Origin: Jiangella mangrovi | GTDB taxonomy: Bacteria; Actinomycetota; Actinomycetes; Jiangellales; Jiangellaceae | DNA length: 64,000 bases | Direction of reading: 5' to 3' | NCBI RefSeq assembly: GCF_014204975.1 | Contig: NZ_JACHMM010000001.1 | Coordinates: forward strand, 6,696,037-6,760,036 | Shown: positions 40,018-47,415 of the stretch, piece after piece | How the letters are laid out: each line of letters starts with the position of its first letter | Position numbering within the stretch: position 1 is the first letter of the stretch | Notes under the pieces: model-generated | What the model was told of the DNA's origin: nothing | The model's input: only the letters and a program-made list of their open reading frames with translations | Database searches by the model: none | Position numbers and translations under genes: made by a program

Positions 40018-40860
40018 TCAGTTATCGATGTGACTTGCGGCTGCACGAGCCTCTTGAGCCAGCACGCGGCGTGCGCGATCGACGATCGGTTTGCCGACGA
40101 CGTAGCCGTCCAGGGCGGCGACTGAGCCGTCGCCGGCGGCGGCGAGGACGTCCTGGGCCCAGCGGACGTCCTCGGCGGAGGGACTGAAGGCGGCGTTGAC
40201 GACCGGCACCTGCCGGGGATGCAGGCAGAGCTTGCCGCCGAAGCCGAGGCCCGCGGCGTGCTCAGAGTCGATCGTGACCTTCTTCTCGTCGGTCAATGCG
40301 GTCGTGACGCCGTCGATGGGCGGCGGCAGCTGAGCGGCCGCCGAGGCGAGTACGACGAGCGAGCGGGCGGCCGCCATGGCCGCGAGGTCGGCGTGGTCGA
40401 CGCCGAGTTCGCGGCCGAGGTCGGCGTTGCCGAAGACCGCCCGGACCGCTCCGGTCACCGAGCAGATGGCGCGCGCCTCGAGGGCAGCCGCCGCGGTCTC
40501 GATGAGCGGGAGCACGCAGGAGCCGGGCGCGAGCCGGCCAAGCAGCTCCCACACCTGGCCGGGCGCCGTGACCTTCGCCAGCATGACGGCGCACGGCCGG
40601 GCAGCCAGCATGGCGACGTCGTCGTCGTACCACTGGGTGCTCGGGTCGTTGATCCGCACGACACCGGCGCCGCCGTTGGCGAGCCAGCGGCCGATGTTCT
40701 CCCGCGCCGTCGCCTTCGAGGGCGGGGCGACTGCGTCCTCGATGTCGAGGACGATGCCGTCGGCGCCGCTACCGGCCGCCTTGGCGAACCGATCCGGGCG
40801 ATCGCCGGGCACGAACAGCAGCGACCGGGCCCGCGCCAGGTGCGACCAGTCCGCAGTCAT
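40018..40860 (-). CDS. CitE-like CoA-ester lyase (HpcH/HpaI family)
   Basis: 280 residues. RSLLFVPGDRPDRFAKAAGS, GIVLDIEDAVAPPSKATARE (metal aspartate/glutamate), VVRINDPSTQWYDDDVAML, VLPLIETAAAALEARAIC and GGKLCLHPRQVPVVNAAFSP are CitE/Mcl hallmarks. Cleaves malyl-, methylmalyl- or citramalyl-CoA to two CoA or oxo products. It overlaps the small DUF5988 gene by ATGA and is followed by the MaoC hydratase. With the HMG-CoA-lyase-like gene this fits breakdown of a branched C5-C6 acyl-CoA. Confidence 0.9.
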   Translation of the reverse strand: MTADWSHLARARSLLFVPGDRPDRFAKAAGSGADGIVLDIEDAVAPPSKATARENIGRWLANGGAGVVRINDPSTQWYDDDVAMLAARPCAVMLAKVTAPGQVWELLGRLAPGSCVLPLIETAAAALEARAICSVTGAVRAVFGNADLGRELGVDHADLAAMAAARSLVVLASAAAQLPPPIDGVTTALTDEKKVTIDSEHAAGLGFGGKLCLHPRQVPVVNAAFSPSAEDVRWAQDVLAAAGDGSVAALDGYVVGKPIVDRARRVLAQEARAAASHIDN

Positions 40861-41081
40861 TCCGCGATCCAGGTGCGGTCGGTCCAGACGAACACCGGGA
40901 CAGGGTCGCCGTCGCCGCCGGGCTCGTCGAAGTGGTCGAGGTCGAAGTGCTCGTAGCCCGCACCGAACTGGATCTTCAGCCGGCCCTCGGCGACCGCCGC
41001 GCGGTCGACCGAGATGTGCGAGCCGAGACCGGTGCAACCCACCAGCTCGACCTGGACGTTGTCGTCATCCGTGCGTGTCAC
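40857..41081 (-). CDS. Small DUF5988-type protein
   Basis: 74 residues. FGAGYEHFDLDHFDEPGGDG and the final VFVWTDRTWIAE match the short DUF5988 proteins of actinomycetes, which end in a WT-RT-IAE motif and are often found beside biosynthetic or catabolic genes. Function unknown. It overlaps the CitE-like gene (40857-40860). Confidence 0.7.
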   Translation of the reverse strand: MTRTDDDNVQVELVGCTGLGSHISVDRAAVAEGRLKIQFGAGYEHFDLDHFDEPGGDGDPVPVFVWTDRTWIAE

Positions 41082-41163
41082 GCTGCCCCCTCACCTGGGC
41101 GGGATCGTCTTCACCCAGGGTCGTGAGCGCGGCGGGGATCAGCCAGGGGACGAGTTCACGCCG

Positions 41164-41979
41164 TCACCGGCGGAGGCTGGGAGCGGAGGCGAGCAGCGTG
41201 CGGGTGTACTCGTGCTGCGGGTCGTCGTGGATGCGGGCGGTGGGGCCGAGCTCGACGATCTCGCCGTTGTACATGACGGCGGTGCGGTCGGTCAGGTAGC
41301 GGATGACCCGGATGTCGTGCGAGACGACGAGCAGGGCCAGCCGGCGGGTGGCGCGAACCTGCTGGATGAGGTTGAGGATCTGCGCCTGGACGGACACGTC
41401 GAGGGCGGAGGTGGGCTCGTCGGCGACGATGATGCCGGGCTCGACGGCGAGCGCTCGGGCCAGGGCCACGCGCTGCAGCTGTCCGCCGGAGAGCGCACGT
41501 ACCGGCCGGCTGACGAGCTGTGCGGGCAGCCCGACGCTCTCGAGGAGCTCGGCGACCCGGGCGGCGCGCTCGGCGCGGGTCCCGATGCGCTGGACGGTGA
41601 GCGGGTCGCGCACGACGGCGCCAACGGTGAGCCGCGGGTTGAGCGAGCTGCGGGGGTCCTGGAAGACCAGTGAGGCGTCGCGGCCGAGCATGCGGTAGCG
41701 CGGGATGCTCTTCATCGCGTAGACGTCCTGGCCGCGGAACGTCACCTGGCCGTGTGCCGGGCGGATCAGCCCGAGCAGCGTGCGGGCGAGGGTGGTCTTG
41801 CCGGAGCCGGACTCGCCGATGAGTCCGACGGCCTCGCCCTCGGCGATGCTCAGCGACACCTGGTTCAGGGCCCGGTTCACCTGACCGCGCGAGTGGTAGT
41901 CGACCACGAGGTCGCGCGCCTCGAAGATGGGTACCTCGGCCCGGTCCGCGACACTGCAGGCGACGTCGACGGCGGTCAT
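41164..41979 (-). CDS. Peptide ABC transporter ATPase, OppF/DppF type
   Basis: 271 residues. Walker A GLIGESGSGKTTLARTLLGL, Q-loop DASLVFQDPRSSLNPRLTVG, signature ALSGGQLQRVALARALAVEP, Walker B IIVADEPTSALDVSVQAQIL, H-loop VVSHD. It lacks the C-terminal Cys cluster of longer OppD-like subunits, so it is the F-type partner. ATGA overlap with the D-type gene. This and its neighbour are the ATPases missing from the 20-23.5 kb transporter operon. Confidence 0.93.
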   Translation of the reverse strand: MTAVDVACSVADRAEVPIFEARDLVVDYHSRGQVNRALNQVSLSIAEGEAVGLIGESGSGKTTLARTLLGLIRPAHGQVTFRGQDVYAMKSIPRYRMLGRDASLVFQDPRSSLNPRLTVGAVVRDPLTVQRIGTRAERAARVAELLESVGLPAQLVSRPVRALSGGQLQRVALARALAVEPGIIVADEPTSALDVSVQAQILNLIQQVRATRRLALLVVSHDIRVIRYLTDRTAVMYNGEIVELGPTARIHDDPQHEYTRTLLASAPSLRR

Positions 41980-42980
41980 CGGGCGCCCCCGACCTGGTGC
42001 GTGAGCGGGTGGTGACAGGCCAGCCGCCGGGGGCCGTCGGTGAGGACGGGGCGGACAGCGCAGTCGTCCTGCGCGTGGGAGCAGCGGTCGCGGAAGCGGC
42101 AGCCGCTGGGGAACTCCGTCGGCGGGTGGACGAAGCCGGGAATGGTCGCCAGCGTGGCGTGACCCTCGTCGAGGCTGCTGCTGGCGGCGAGCAGGCCGGC
42201 GGTGTACGGATGGTGCGGGCTCGCCAGGATCTCGTCCGTCGGGCCGGTCTCGACGAGCTGGCCGCCGTACATGACGGCGACCCGGTGGCAGAGCTGCGAG
42301 ACGATCGCGAGGTCGTGGCTGATGAACAGCAGCGCGAAGTCGAGCTCGGCCTGGAGCCGCTGGAGCAGCTCGATGATCTTGGCCTCGACGGTGACGTCGA
42401 GTGCCGTGGTGGGCTCGTCGGCGATGAGCAGCTTCGGCTCGCGGGCCAGCGCCAGGGCGATCAGCACCCGCTGCCGCTGCCCGCCGGAGAGCTGGTACGG
42501 CTTCGCCTTGAGGATCCGCGCGTCGGGCAGCCCGACGGCGTCGAGGAGCTCCGACGGCGTGTACGGGGACCCGAGGCGGCACACCTGGCGCAGCTGGGCG
42601 CCGATGCTCATGCCGGGGTTCAAGCTGGTGAGCGCGTCCTGGTAGACGATGCCGATGCCGGCGCCGCGGACGGCGCGGCGCTCGCGTCCGCGCAGCCGGT
42701 AGAGGTCGCGGCCCTGGAACAGCACCTGCCCGCCCACCTCGGCGGTCGGCGGCAGCATGTTGGCGGCCGCCAGCCCCAGCAGCGACTTGCCGCAGCCCGA
42801 CTCCCCCACGATGGCCAGCGACTCTCCCGGCCCGATACTGAGGCCGACGCCGTCGAGCACCGCGACGTCGCCATAGCGTTGGGGGAACCGCACGGTCAGG
42901 TCCGAGATGGCCAGGGTGCTGGTCGACGCGCCACCACCGTCGTCGACGTGATGCGGCTGAATCCTCGTGCTCACCGTCAT
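41976..42980 (-). CDS. Peptide ABC transporter ATPase, OppD/DppD type
   Basis: 334 residues. Walker A AIVGESGCGKSLLGLAAANM, signature LSGGQRQRVLIALALAREPK, Walker B LLIADEPTTALDVTVEAKII, H-loop FISHDLAIV. The C-terminal oligopeptide extension has the cysteine-rich SGCRFRDRCSHAQDDCA typical of DppD/OppD. Its promoter carries the same operator as the permease operon, which supports joint function. Confidence 0.93.
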   Translation of the reverse strand: MTVSTRIQPHHVDDGGGASTSTLAISDLTVRFPQRYGDVAVLDGVGLSIGPGESLAIVGESGCGKSLLGLAAANMLPPTAEVGGQVLFQGRDLYRLRGRERRAVRGAGIGIVYQDALTSLNPGMSIGAQLRQVCRLGSPYTPSELLDAVGLPDARILKAKPYQLSGGQRQRVLIALALAREPKLLIADEPTTALDVTVEAKIIELLQRLQAELDFALLFISHDLAIVSQLCHRVAVMYGGQLVETGPTDEILASPHHPYTAGLLAASSSLDEGHATLATIPGFVHPPTEFPSGCRFRDRCSHAQDDCAVRPVLTDGPRRLACHHPLTHQVGGAR

Positions 42981-43015
42981 GCTGAATCCAGTCTGAACGT
43001 CGGCATACGAGAATC

Positions 43016-43064
43016 TGAAATACCAGTTTCAAACAAGCGTAGGGGGCCAGTACGCGGACGGCAA
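43016..43064 (-). promoter_or_regulatory. Promoter and IclR-type operator of the ATPase operon
   Basis: Minus strand: TTGCCG (43059-43064), 17 bp, TACGCT (43036-43041). The dyad TGAAAT-ACCA-GTTTCA (43016-43031) covers the start point. Layout and sequence match the transporter operon promoter at 19.9 kb. Confidence 0.7.
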
Positions 43065-43097
43065 CCTCGCTGAGCAGCCGCCATGTCCACCCACTCG

Positions 43098-43114
43098 ATT
43101 GGGCAAAGCCCAAT
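43098..43114. promoter_or_regulatory. Palindrome upstream of XRE gene
   Basis: ATTGGGC-AAA-GCCCAAT is perfect. TACATT (43114-43119) next to it could be a -10, 45 bases from GTG 43159, the same distance as in the XRE trio at 1.2-1.9 kb. It may be this regulator's own operator. Confidence 0.5.
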
Positions 43115-43158
43115 ACATTTGGCTGACCTTCGACGCCACTCCGTCCAGGCTCGTCCAC

Positions 43159-43521
43159 GTGCCGCACCGCGAGACACCCGAGGACTGGCCGGCACTGGCC
43201 AGGCAACTCGGGCAGCGTGTGCGGCAACTGCGGGAGGACCGGAAGAAGCAGGGCGACGCTCCCCGGTTCACCCAGGAGGGCCTGGCCCACGAGGCCGGGA
43301 TCAGCCGGAACCACGTCCAGAACATCGAGAACGCCCGCAACAACACCAAGGGCGAGGACGGGCGACCCGGTGTCGGCAACCCCGGCGTGGCCACGTTGCT
43401 GGCGATCTCTCGCGCACTGGACGTCGAGTTGCTCGATCTGCTTCCGGACGGGCTGCTGCCCGAGTCGGTGCGGCACCGGCCATGGACGAAGTCAACGGGA
43501 GATTCACCGAGCACACTATGA
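43159..43521 (+). CDS. XRE-family regulator
   Basis: 120 residues from GTG 43159. LARQLGQRVRQLREDRKKQG, RFTQEGLAHEAGISRNHVQN (HTH), then LLAISRALDVELLDLLPDGL. A loop (NARNNTKGEDGRPGVGNPGV) in the domain is longer than in typical XRE proteins. A TTG at 43099 would extend the frame into the palindrome and is unlikely. It ends tail-to-tail with another XRE gene, overlapping by 6 bases. Confidence 0.75.
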   Translation: MPHRETPEDWPALARQLGQRVRQLREDRKKQGDAPRFTQEGLAHEAGISRNHVQNIENARNNTKGEDGRPGVGNPGVATLLAISRALDVELLDLLPDGLLPESVRHRPWTKSTGDSPSTL

Positions 43522-43525
43522 GTAG
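43512..43525. promoter_or_regulatory. Single C-box-like palindrome at convergent XRE stops
   Basis: On the minus strand GCTACTCATAGTGT (43512-43525) contains the same ACT-CAT-AGT palindrome as the XRE operator at 1.56 kb and shares GCTACTCAT with the 6.29-kb site. It lies over the stop codons of two converging XRE genes. A second box is not evident, so it may be a relic. Confidence 0.4.
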
Positions 43526-43815
43526 CGCCCGGCACTGTCAACGGAGTCGGCTTCGCGCAACCCGGAGATGCCCGACGGCAGGAGCTCGGCCACCGTCGTG
43601 TCGAGGGCGCGCGCGACCCGCAGCAGAACGTCGAGCGTCGGGCAGACCCGGGCGTGCTCGACCTTCTGCAGGTAGCCGCGGCTGATGCCGGCCCGGTGGG
43701 CGAGCTGCTCCTGCGTCAGGTCCCGCGCCAGCCGCAGGAAGCCCACGCGGACGCCGAGCGCCCTGGCCACCTGCGGCCAGTCCTCCGATCGTGTCCCGGG
43801 CGCCGCCACCCGCAC
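43516..43815 (-). CDS. XRE-family regulator
   Basis: 99 residues. EDWPQVARALGVRVGFLRLA, DLTQEQLAHRAGISRGYLQK (HTH), ARVCPTLDVLLRVARALDTT. Its WPxLARxLGxRV-type N-terminus is like the converging XRE gene (DWPALARQLGQRVRQLR), so the two are relatives arranged tail to tail. It follows the PtmE-like gene by 62 bases on the same strand and may be read from that promoter. Confidence 0.75.
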   Translation of the reverse strand: MRVAAPGTRSEDWPQVARALGVRVGFLRLARDLTQEQLAHRAGISRGYLQKVEHARVCPTLDVLLRVARALDTTVAELLPSGISGLREADSVDSAGRYS

Positions 43816-43877
43816 GAGGCTGAGCGAGACCGCGGCGCCGGTCAGCCCACAGCAGTGGGCATCCGGCCCAGCAGGGC

Positions 43878-44939
43878 TCAGGACTGGCCGCGGGCCTGGG
43901 CGAGCTCGGCGGGGCGGCCGATGTCCTGCCAGGAGTCGCGCAGGGTCCAGAGGCCGACCCGCTCACCGCGGGTGAGGCAGTCCTCGAACAAGCGGGTGAT
44001 CGGGAACGGCTCGCCGCGGGGGACGCGGCCGAGGAGGGCCGGCGAGAGGACGTAGATGCCGGCGTTCACCGCCCAGGACGGACGGGGCTTCTCGACGATG
44101 CGCCGCAGCCGGCCGTCGTCGGACTCGAGGACGCCGAAGGGGACCTGGTGCTCGTACTCGGTGGCCGCGAGGGTGGCGACGCCGCCGTGGGCCGCGTGCG
44201 CCGCGAGCAGGCCGGTGACCGAGAAGCCGGTGACGAGGTCGCCGTTCATGAGCAGGACCGGGGCCGCCGGACGTTCCCCGATCTCGTCCAGCAGACCCAG
44301 CGCCCCGCCCGTCCCCAGCGGCCGGTCCGGTCGTTCGCGCAGGTAGTCGATAGTGCAGCCGTAGGCGGACCCGTCGCCGAAGTACTGCTCGACGATGTCG
44401 CCGAGGTAGTTCACGGACAGGAACACCCGGCGGATCCCGGCGCCGACGAGGTGCAGGACGATGCGCTCGAGGATCGGCCGGCCGGCGACGGGGAGCATCG
44501 GCTTGGGGACGGAGTCGGTGAGCGGCGCGAGCCGGGTGCCGCGCCCGCCGGCCATGACGACCGCCCAGTTCGGCAGCGGCTCCGCGCCGACGACGTCGGT
44601 CTCGACGTGCACGCCCACGACGCGGCCGTCGCCGTCGACGATGGGGACCTCGCCGAGGCCGAGGGCGCGCATGACGTCGAGCACCTCGGCCCGGCCCTCC
44701 CCCGGCCGGGCGGTCGCCGACGGGGTGCCGACGAGGTCCGTGACGGGGTCGTCGGGCTGCGCGCCGGTGACCAGTGCCCGCCGGATCTGCCGCTCCCCCA
44801 CGGCGCCCGACAGCCGCCCGGAATCGTCCACGACGAAAACCGTCCCCACGTCGTGGGTGTCGATGATGGTCAGGCATTCGCGAATCGACGCGCCGTGTTC
44901 GGCGAGCATGTCGTCTAGTCGCACCGTTTGTCGGCTCAT
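43878..44939 (-). CDS. CBS-pair nucleotidyltransferase (PtmE-like GlcN-1-P guanylyltransferase)
   Basis: 353 residues from ATG 44939, behind AGGAG. Two CBS motifs (about 1-115: CLTIIDTHDVGTVFVVDDSG and GLGEVPIVDGDGRVVGVHVE) precede an NTP-transferase domain (about 120-350) with WAVVMAGGRGTRLAPLTDSV, PKPMLPVAGRPILERIVLHL and LLMNGDLVTGFS. This CBS plus nucleotidyltransferase order is that of PtmE, which makes GDP-glucosamine for legionaminic acid. It supports the LegB/LegC/NeuD/NeuC-like set at 25-30 kb, although it is 14 kb away. Confidence 0.82.
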   Translation of the reverse strand: MSRQTVRLDDMLAEHGASIRECLTIIDTHDVGTVFVVDDSGRLSGAVGERQIRRALVTGAQPDDPVTDLVGTPSATARPGEGRAEVLDVMRALGLGEVPIVDGDGRVVGVHVETDVVGAEPLPNWAVVMAGGRGTRLAPLTDSVPKPMLPVAGRPILERIVLHLVGAGIRRVFLSVNYLGDIVEQYFGDGSAYGCTIDYLRERPDRPLGTGGALGLLDEIGERPAAPVLLMNGDLVTGFSVTGLLAAHAAHGGVATLAATEYEHQVPFGVLESDDGRLRRIVEKPRPSWAVNAGIYVLSPALLGRVPRGEPFPITRLFEDCLTRGERVGLWTLRDSWQDIGRPAELAQARGQS

Positions 44940-45194
44940 GTCGCACACTCCTGGTCGCATTGCTGAGGTCAGCGTGACGGCGACACCCGAGATCGGGCAG
45001 GGGGCGAGTTTCCGGTCATACGCACGTCTCTGACCAGGTGAAACACCAACGTCAATCCGTGAACCGACGTTATTCGCATTCTGGACAGCCTTCGTCGCAA
45101 AGTGCACCGGCGAGGCGGCGAAAATCGCCGTAGCCTCCGATCAGAAGCCCCACGCAACCCCGGAGCAGGGCTTTCGAAAGAGGTGCTTGCGAAG
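44940..45194. promoter_or_regulatory. Divergent intergenic region with inverted repeat
   Basis: 255 bases between the PtmE-like gene and the XRE/NTase gene. AACGTC (45048-45053), 12 bases, GACGTT (45066-45071) is a perfect dyad near the middle and could be an operator for either gene. I see no clear promoter hexamers. Confidence 0.4.
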
Positions 45195-46724
45195 ATGAAC
45201 CCCGAATTTCACGGAGCCCCCCAGCCCCCTATCGGGCAGGTGATCCGGTCGGCTCGCCTGAACCTGCACATGAGCCAGTACACCCTCGCGGACAAACTGG
45301 CGGCGGTCTCCGGCAAGCCCACCATGGGTCGCGACCGCGTCGCCCGCTGGGAGCGCGGCCGCCAGGTCCCCCGACGCGAGTGGCGGCAGTGGCTCGCCGT
45401 GGTCCTGGAGGTCCCGGTCGAGCGGCTCGACGCGGGCGCGGACACGGCCCGGCGGCAGAACCGCCTCGGCCTCGCGGCGGCGGTCGCCCCGGTGCCGGAG
45501 TCGGGAACCGCGCGCCGGCCCCAGGGCACGCCGGCGCTGCTCCCGGTGTTCCGGTCGCGGGTGCAGGCCGGCATCCTCGCGGCCACGCTACTCAACCCCG
45601 ACCGCGCGTTCAGCCTGACCGAACTGGCCGAGCACGCCGGCGGCTCGCTCGCGTCGGTGTCGAAGGAGGCCAAGCTCCTCGAGGACGCGGGCATCCTGAC
45701 CAGGCGCAACGACGGCGCCATCCGGCTCATGCGGGCGGCCACCGACCGCGCCACCCTCGCCCCGCTCACCGAGCTGATCCGCGGCACCTACGGCGTCCCC
45801 CAGATCGTCGGCGAGGAGTTCGGCCGGGTCGCGGGCGTCGCCCGGATCGCCCTCACCGGCACGTGGGCGGAGCGGTTCACCGGTGTCGTCGGACCCGAGC
45901 CGGACGTCATCCAGGTGCGGCTCACGCCAGACCAGGACAACACGCCGCGCCGGCCGGACCTGCTGGCCGCGGCGCGCCGGGCCGAGCGCCGGCTGCACCG
46001 CCGGGTCGCGTTCGCCGTGGTGGGCCGCCCCGACGGGTCGCGCCGCCCGAACGTCATCCGGCCGATCGGAACCGGCACCGCCGTCCCCGTCCCCGCTCCC
46101 GCTGGCATCGGAACGGCCGGAGGCCTGCCGGGCGCCCGGCACCTCGCGAGCCGGACCACCGGCCGGACCCGGCCGCACGAACGGGTCCGCCTCCCGCGGC
46201 AGCGCGGCGGCAGCGCCGTCGTCCACGTCGCGCCGCCCGCCAGTTCCGACACGCCGCCGATCGCGGCCGGCGGCTGGACCGACGGCGCGAGCCTGGTGGC
46301 GGAGCTGCTGGCAGGCAACCGGCTGGAGCTGTTCAGCGGCGCGGCCGCCGACGGGCGGCCCTACTTCGACCTGGCGGCGCACCACCTGGCGGCGGCCGAG
46401 GACGTCGTGGCGGCCTCCGCCGGGTCGGCGTACGTGCTGGTCTGCCAGGCGGCGCAGCTCGTGGGCTGCGGGTTGCTCGCCGCGCAGGGCCTGCGTCCCG
46501 CGGCCGGTGTCGACGGCGACGTCGTCAGCCGCGCCGTCATCGCCCAGTTCGGCGACCGGTTCGGGCACCTCGAGCTGTTGCGACGGCGGCAGCTGAGCCT
46601 CGCGCACCCGGTCGGGCGGGACAACCGCGTCGCCGAGCACGACGTCGAGGCCGCGCTGCCCGCCGTCCGGTCGCTCGTGCAGGAGGCGCGGTCGCTCGCG
46701 CCGCAGCTCGACCTCTTCGGCTGA
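45195..46724 (+). CDS. XRE HTH / winged helix / nucleotidyltransferase / HEPN-like protein
   Basis: 509 residues from ATG 45195 (GTG 45183 also possible). Order: XRE domain (about 10-75: IGQVIRSARLNLHMSQYTLA, RDRVARWERGRQVPRREW), winged helix (about 125-185: FSLTELAEHAGGSLASVSKE), nucleotidyltransferase-like strand (ARIALTGTWAERFTGVVGPE, a weak GS-x-A-R motif), a Pro/Arg-rich linker, then a helical end with HHLAAAEDVVAASAGSAYVL, like HEPN nucleotide-binding helices. The HTH is close to the XRE gene at 50.0 kb. Regulator or toxin/antitoxin-like sensor; function unknown. Confidence 0.65.
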   Translation: MNPEFHGAPQPPIGQVIRSARLNLHMSQYTLADKLAAVSGKPTMGRDRVARWERGRQVPRREWRQWLAVVLEVPVERLDAGADTARRQNRLGLAAAVAPVPESGTARRPQGTPALLPVFRSRVQAGILAATLLNPDRAFSLTELAEHAGGSLASVSKEAKLLEDAGILTRRNDGAIRLMRAATDRATLAPLTELIRGTYGVPQIVGEEFGRVAGVARIALTGTWAERFTGVVGPEPDVIQVRLTPDQDNTPRRPDLLAAARRAERRLHRRVAFAVVGRPDGSRRPNVIRPIGTGTAVPVPAPAGIGTAGGLPGARHLASRTTGRTRPHERVRLPRQRGGSAVVHVAPPASSDTPPIAAGGWTDGASLVAELLAGNRLELFSGAAADGRPYFDLAAHHLAAAEDVVAASAGSAYVLVCQAAQLVGCGLLAAQGLRPAAGVDGDVVSRAVIAQFGDRFGHLELLRRRQLSLAHPVGRDNRVAEHDVEAALPAVRSLVQEARSLAPQLDLFG

Positions 46725-46745
46725 CGGGGCAGACGGACCACGGGC

Positions 46746-47384
46746 TCAGCCCAGCTCGTCCGAGAACGAGTTGGGCTGGGCCCGCAGCAGCCCCGTCAGC
46801 AGCGTGTCCTCGAGCCGCCGCACCTGGACGGGGTTGCCGACCAGCCCGAACACGTGGTTGAGCCGCTGCGTCAGCGGACGGACGATGCCCACGTTGAGGT
46901 CGCGGCCGCGCCCCTCGGACAGGTCCATCGCCGGCTCGAACCGCAGCTCGCGCTCCGGTGGGCGCTCGAGCAGACCGGCCACGTGCTCGCGGTAGTCCGC
47001 CTCGCCCACCCGGAAGCTCAGGACGCCGCAGTCGGCCGACCACCAGGTGCTGACGTCAGCGCCCGGCGAGAGGACCACCGCCGCGCCCGGCTCCGCCGTC
47101 ACCTCCCGATCGCCGATCCGCACCGTGTACGTCCCGAAGAGCACGACCTGCAGCACGAAGAAGTCGAGCTCGCCGGGGTGTGTCCGGGTCTCGGCGCCGA
47201 AGGCCAGGTAGCCGGCCGAGACGCGGTCCAGCCGGCGCCCGTTGAGGTAGCTGTCGAGGCCGTCCTCGGGGCGCACCGGCTCGATCGGGTGGCGGTGGAC
47301 GAACCGGTAGATCACTTCACGGGTGTGGTCGACGTCGGAGGATCGCAGGACGGGGAAGCGATCGAGCGGCGCCGTGGTGGTCAT
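46746..47384 (-). CDS. AraC-type sensor domain protein lacking the HTH
   Basis: 212 residues. TTTAPLDRFPVLRSSDVDHT then FFVLQVVLFGTYTVRIGDRE and VLSPGADVSTWWSADCGVLS parallel the N-terminal domain of the full AraC protein upstream (TTMPLDRYPVFRSHELDHAR). It ends after LLTGLLRAQPNSFSDELG, where the paralogue continues into two HTH motifs. So it is a natural half-copy that could bind ligand or dimerise with the full protein. 31 bases after the full-length gene, same strand. Confidence 0.78.
   Translation of the reverse strand: MTTTAPLDRFPVLRSSDVDHTREVIYRFVHRHPIEPVRPEDGLDSYLNGRRLDRVSAGYLAFGAETRTHPGELDFFVLQVVLFGTYTVRIGDREVTAEPGAAVVLSPGADVSTWWSADCGVLSFRVGEADYREHVAGLLERPPERELRFEPAMDLSEGRGRDLNVGIVRPLTQRLNHVFGLVGNPVQVRRLEDTLLTGLLRAQPNSFSDELG
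46747..46778. terminator. Hairpin terminator at convergent gene ends
   Basis: CAGCCCAGCTCGT (46747-46759) and ACGAGTTGGGCTG (46766-46778), one mismatch, 6-base loop. It lies in the last codons of the minus-strand gene and just after the stop of the plus-strand gene. Confidence 0.6.
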
Positions 47385-47415
47385 GTCCGTGTCCGCGTCG
47401 CGGCGCCGCGCCCGT

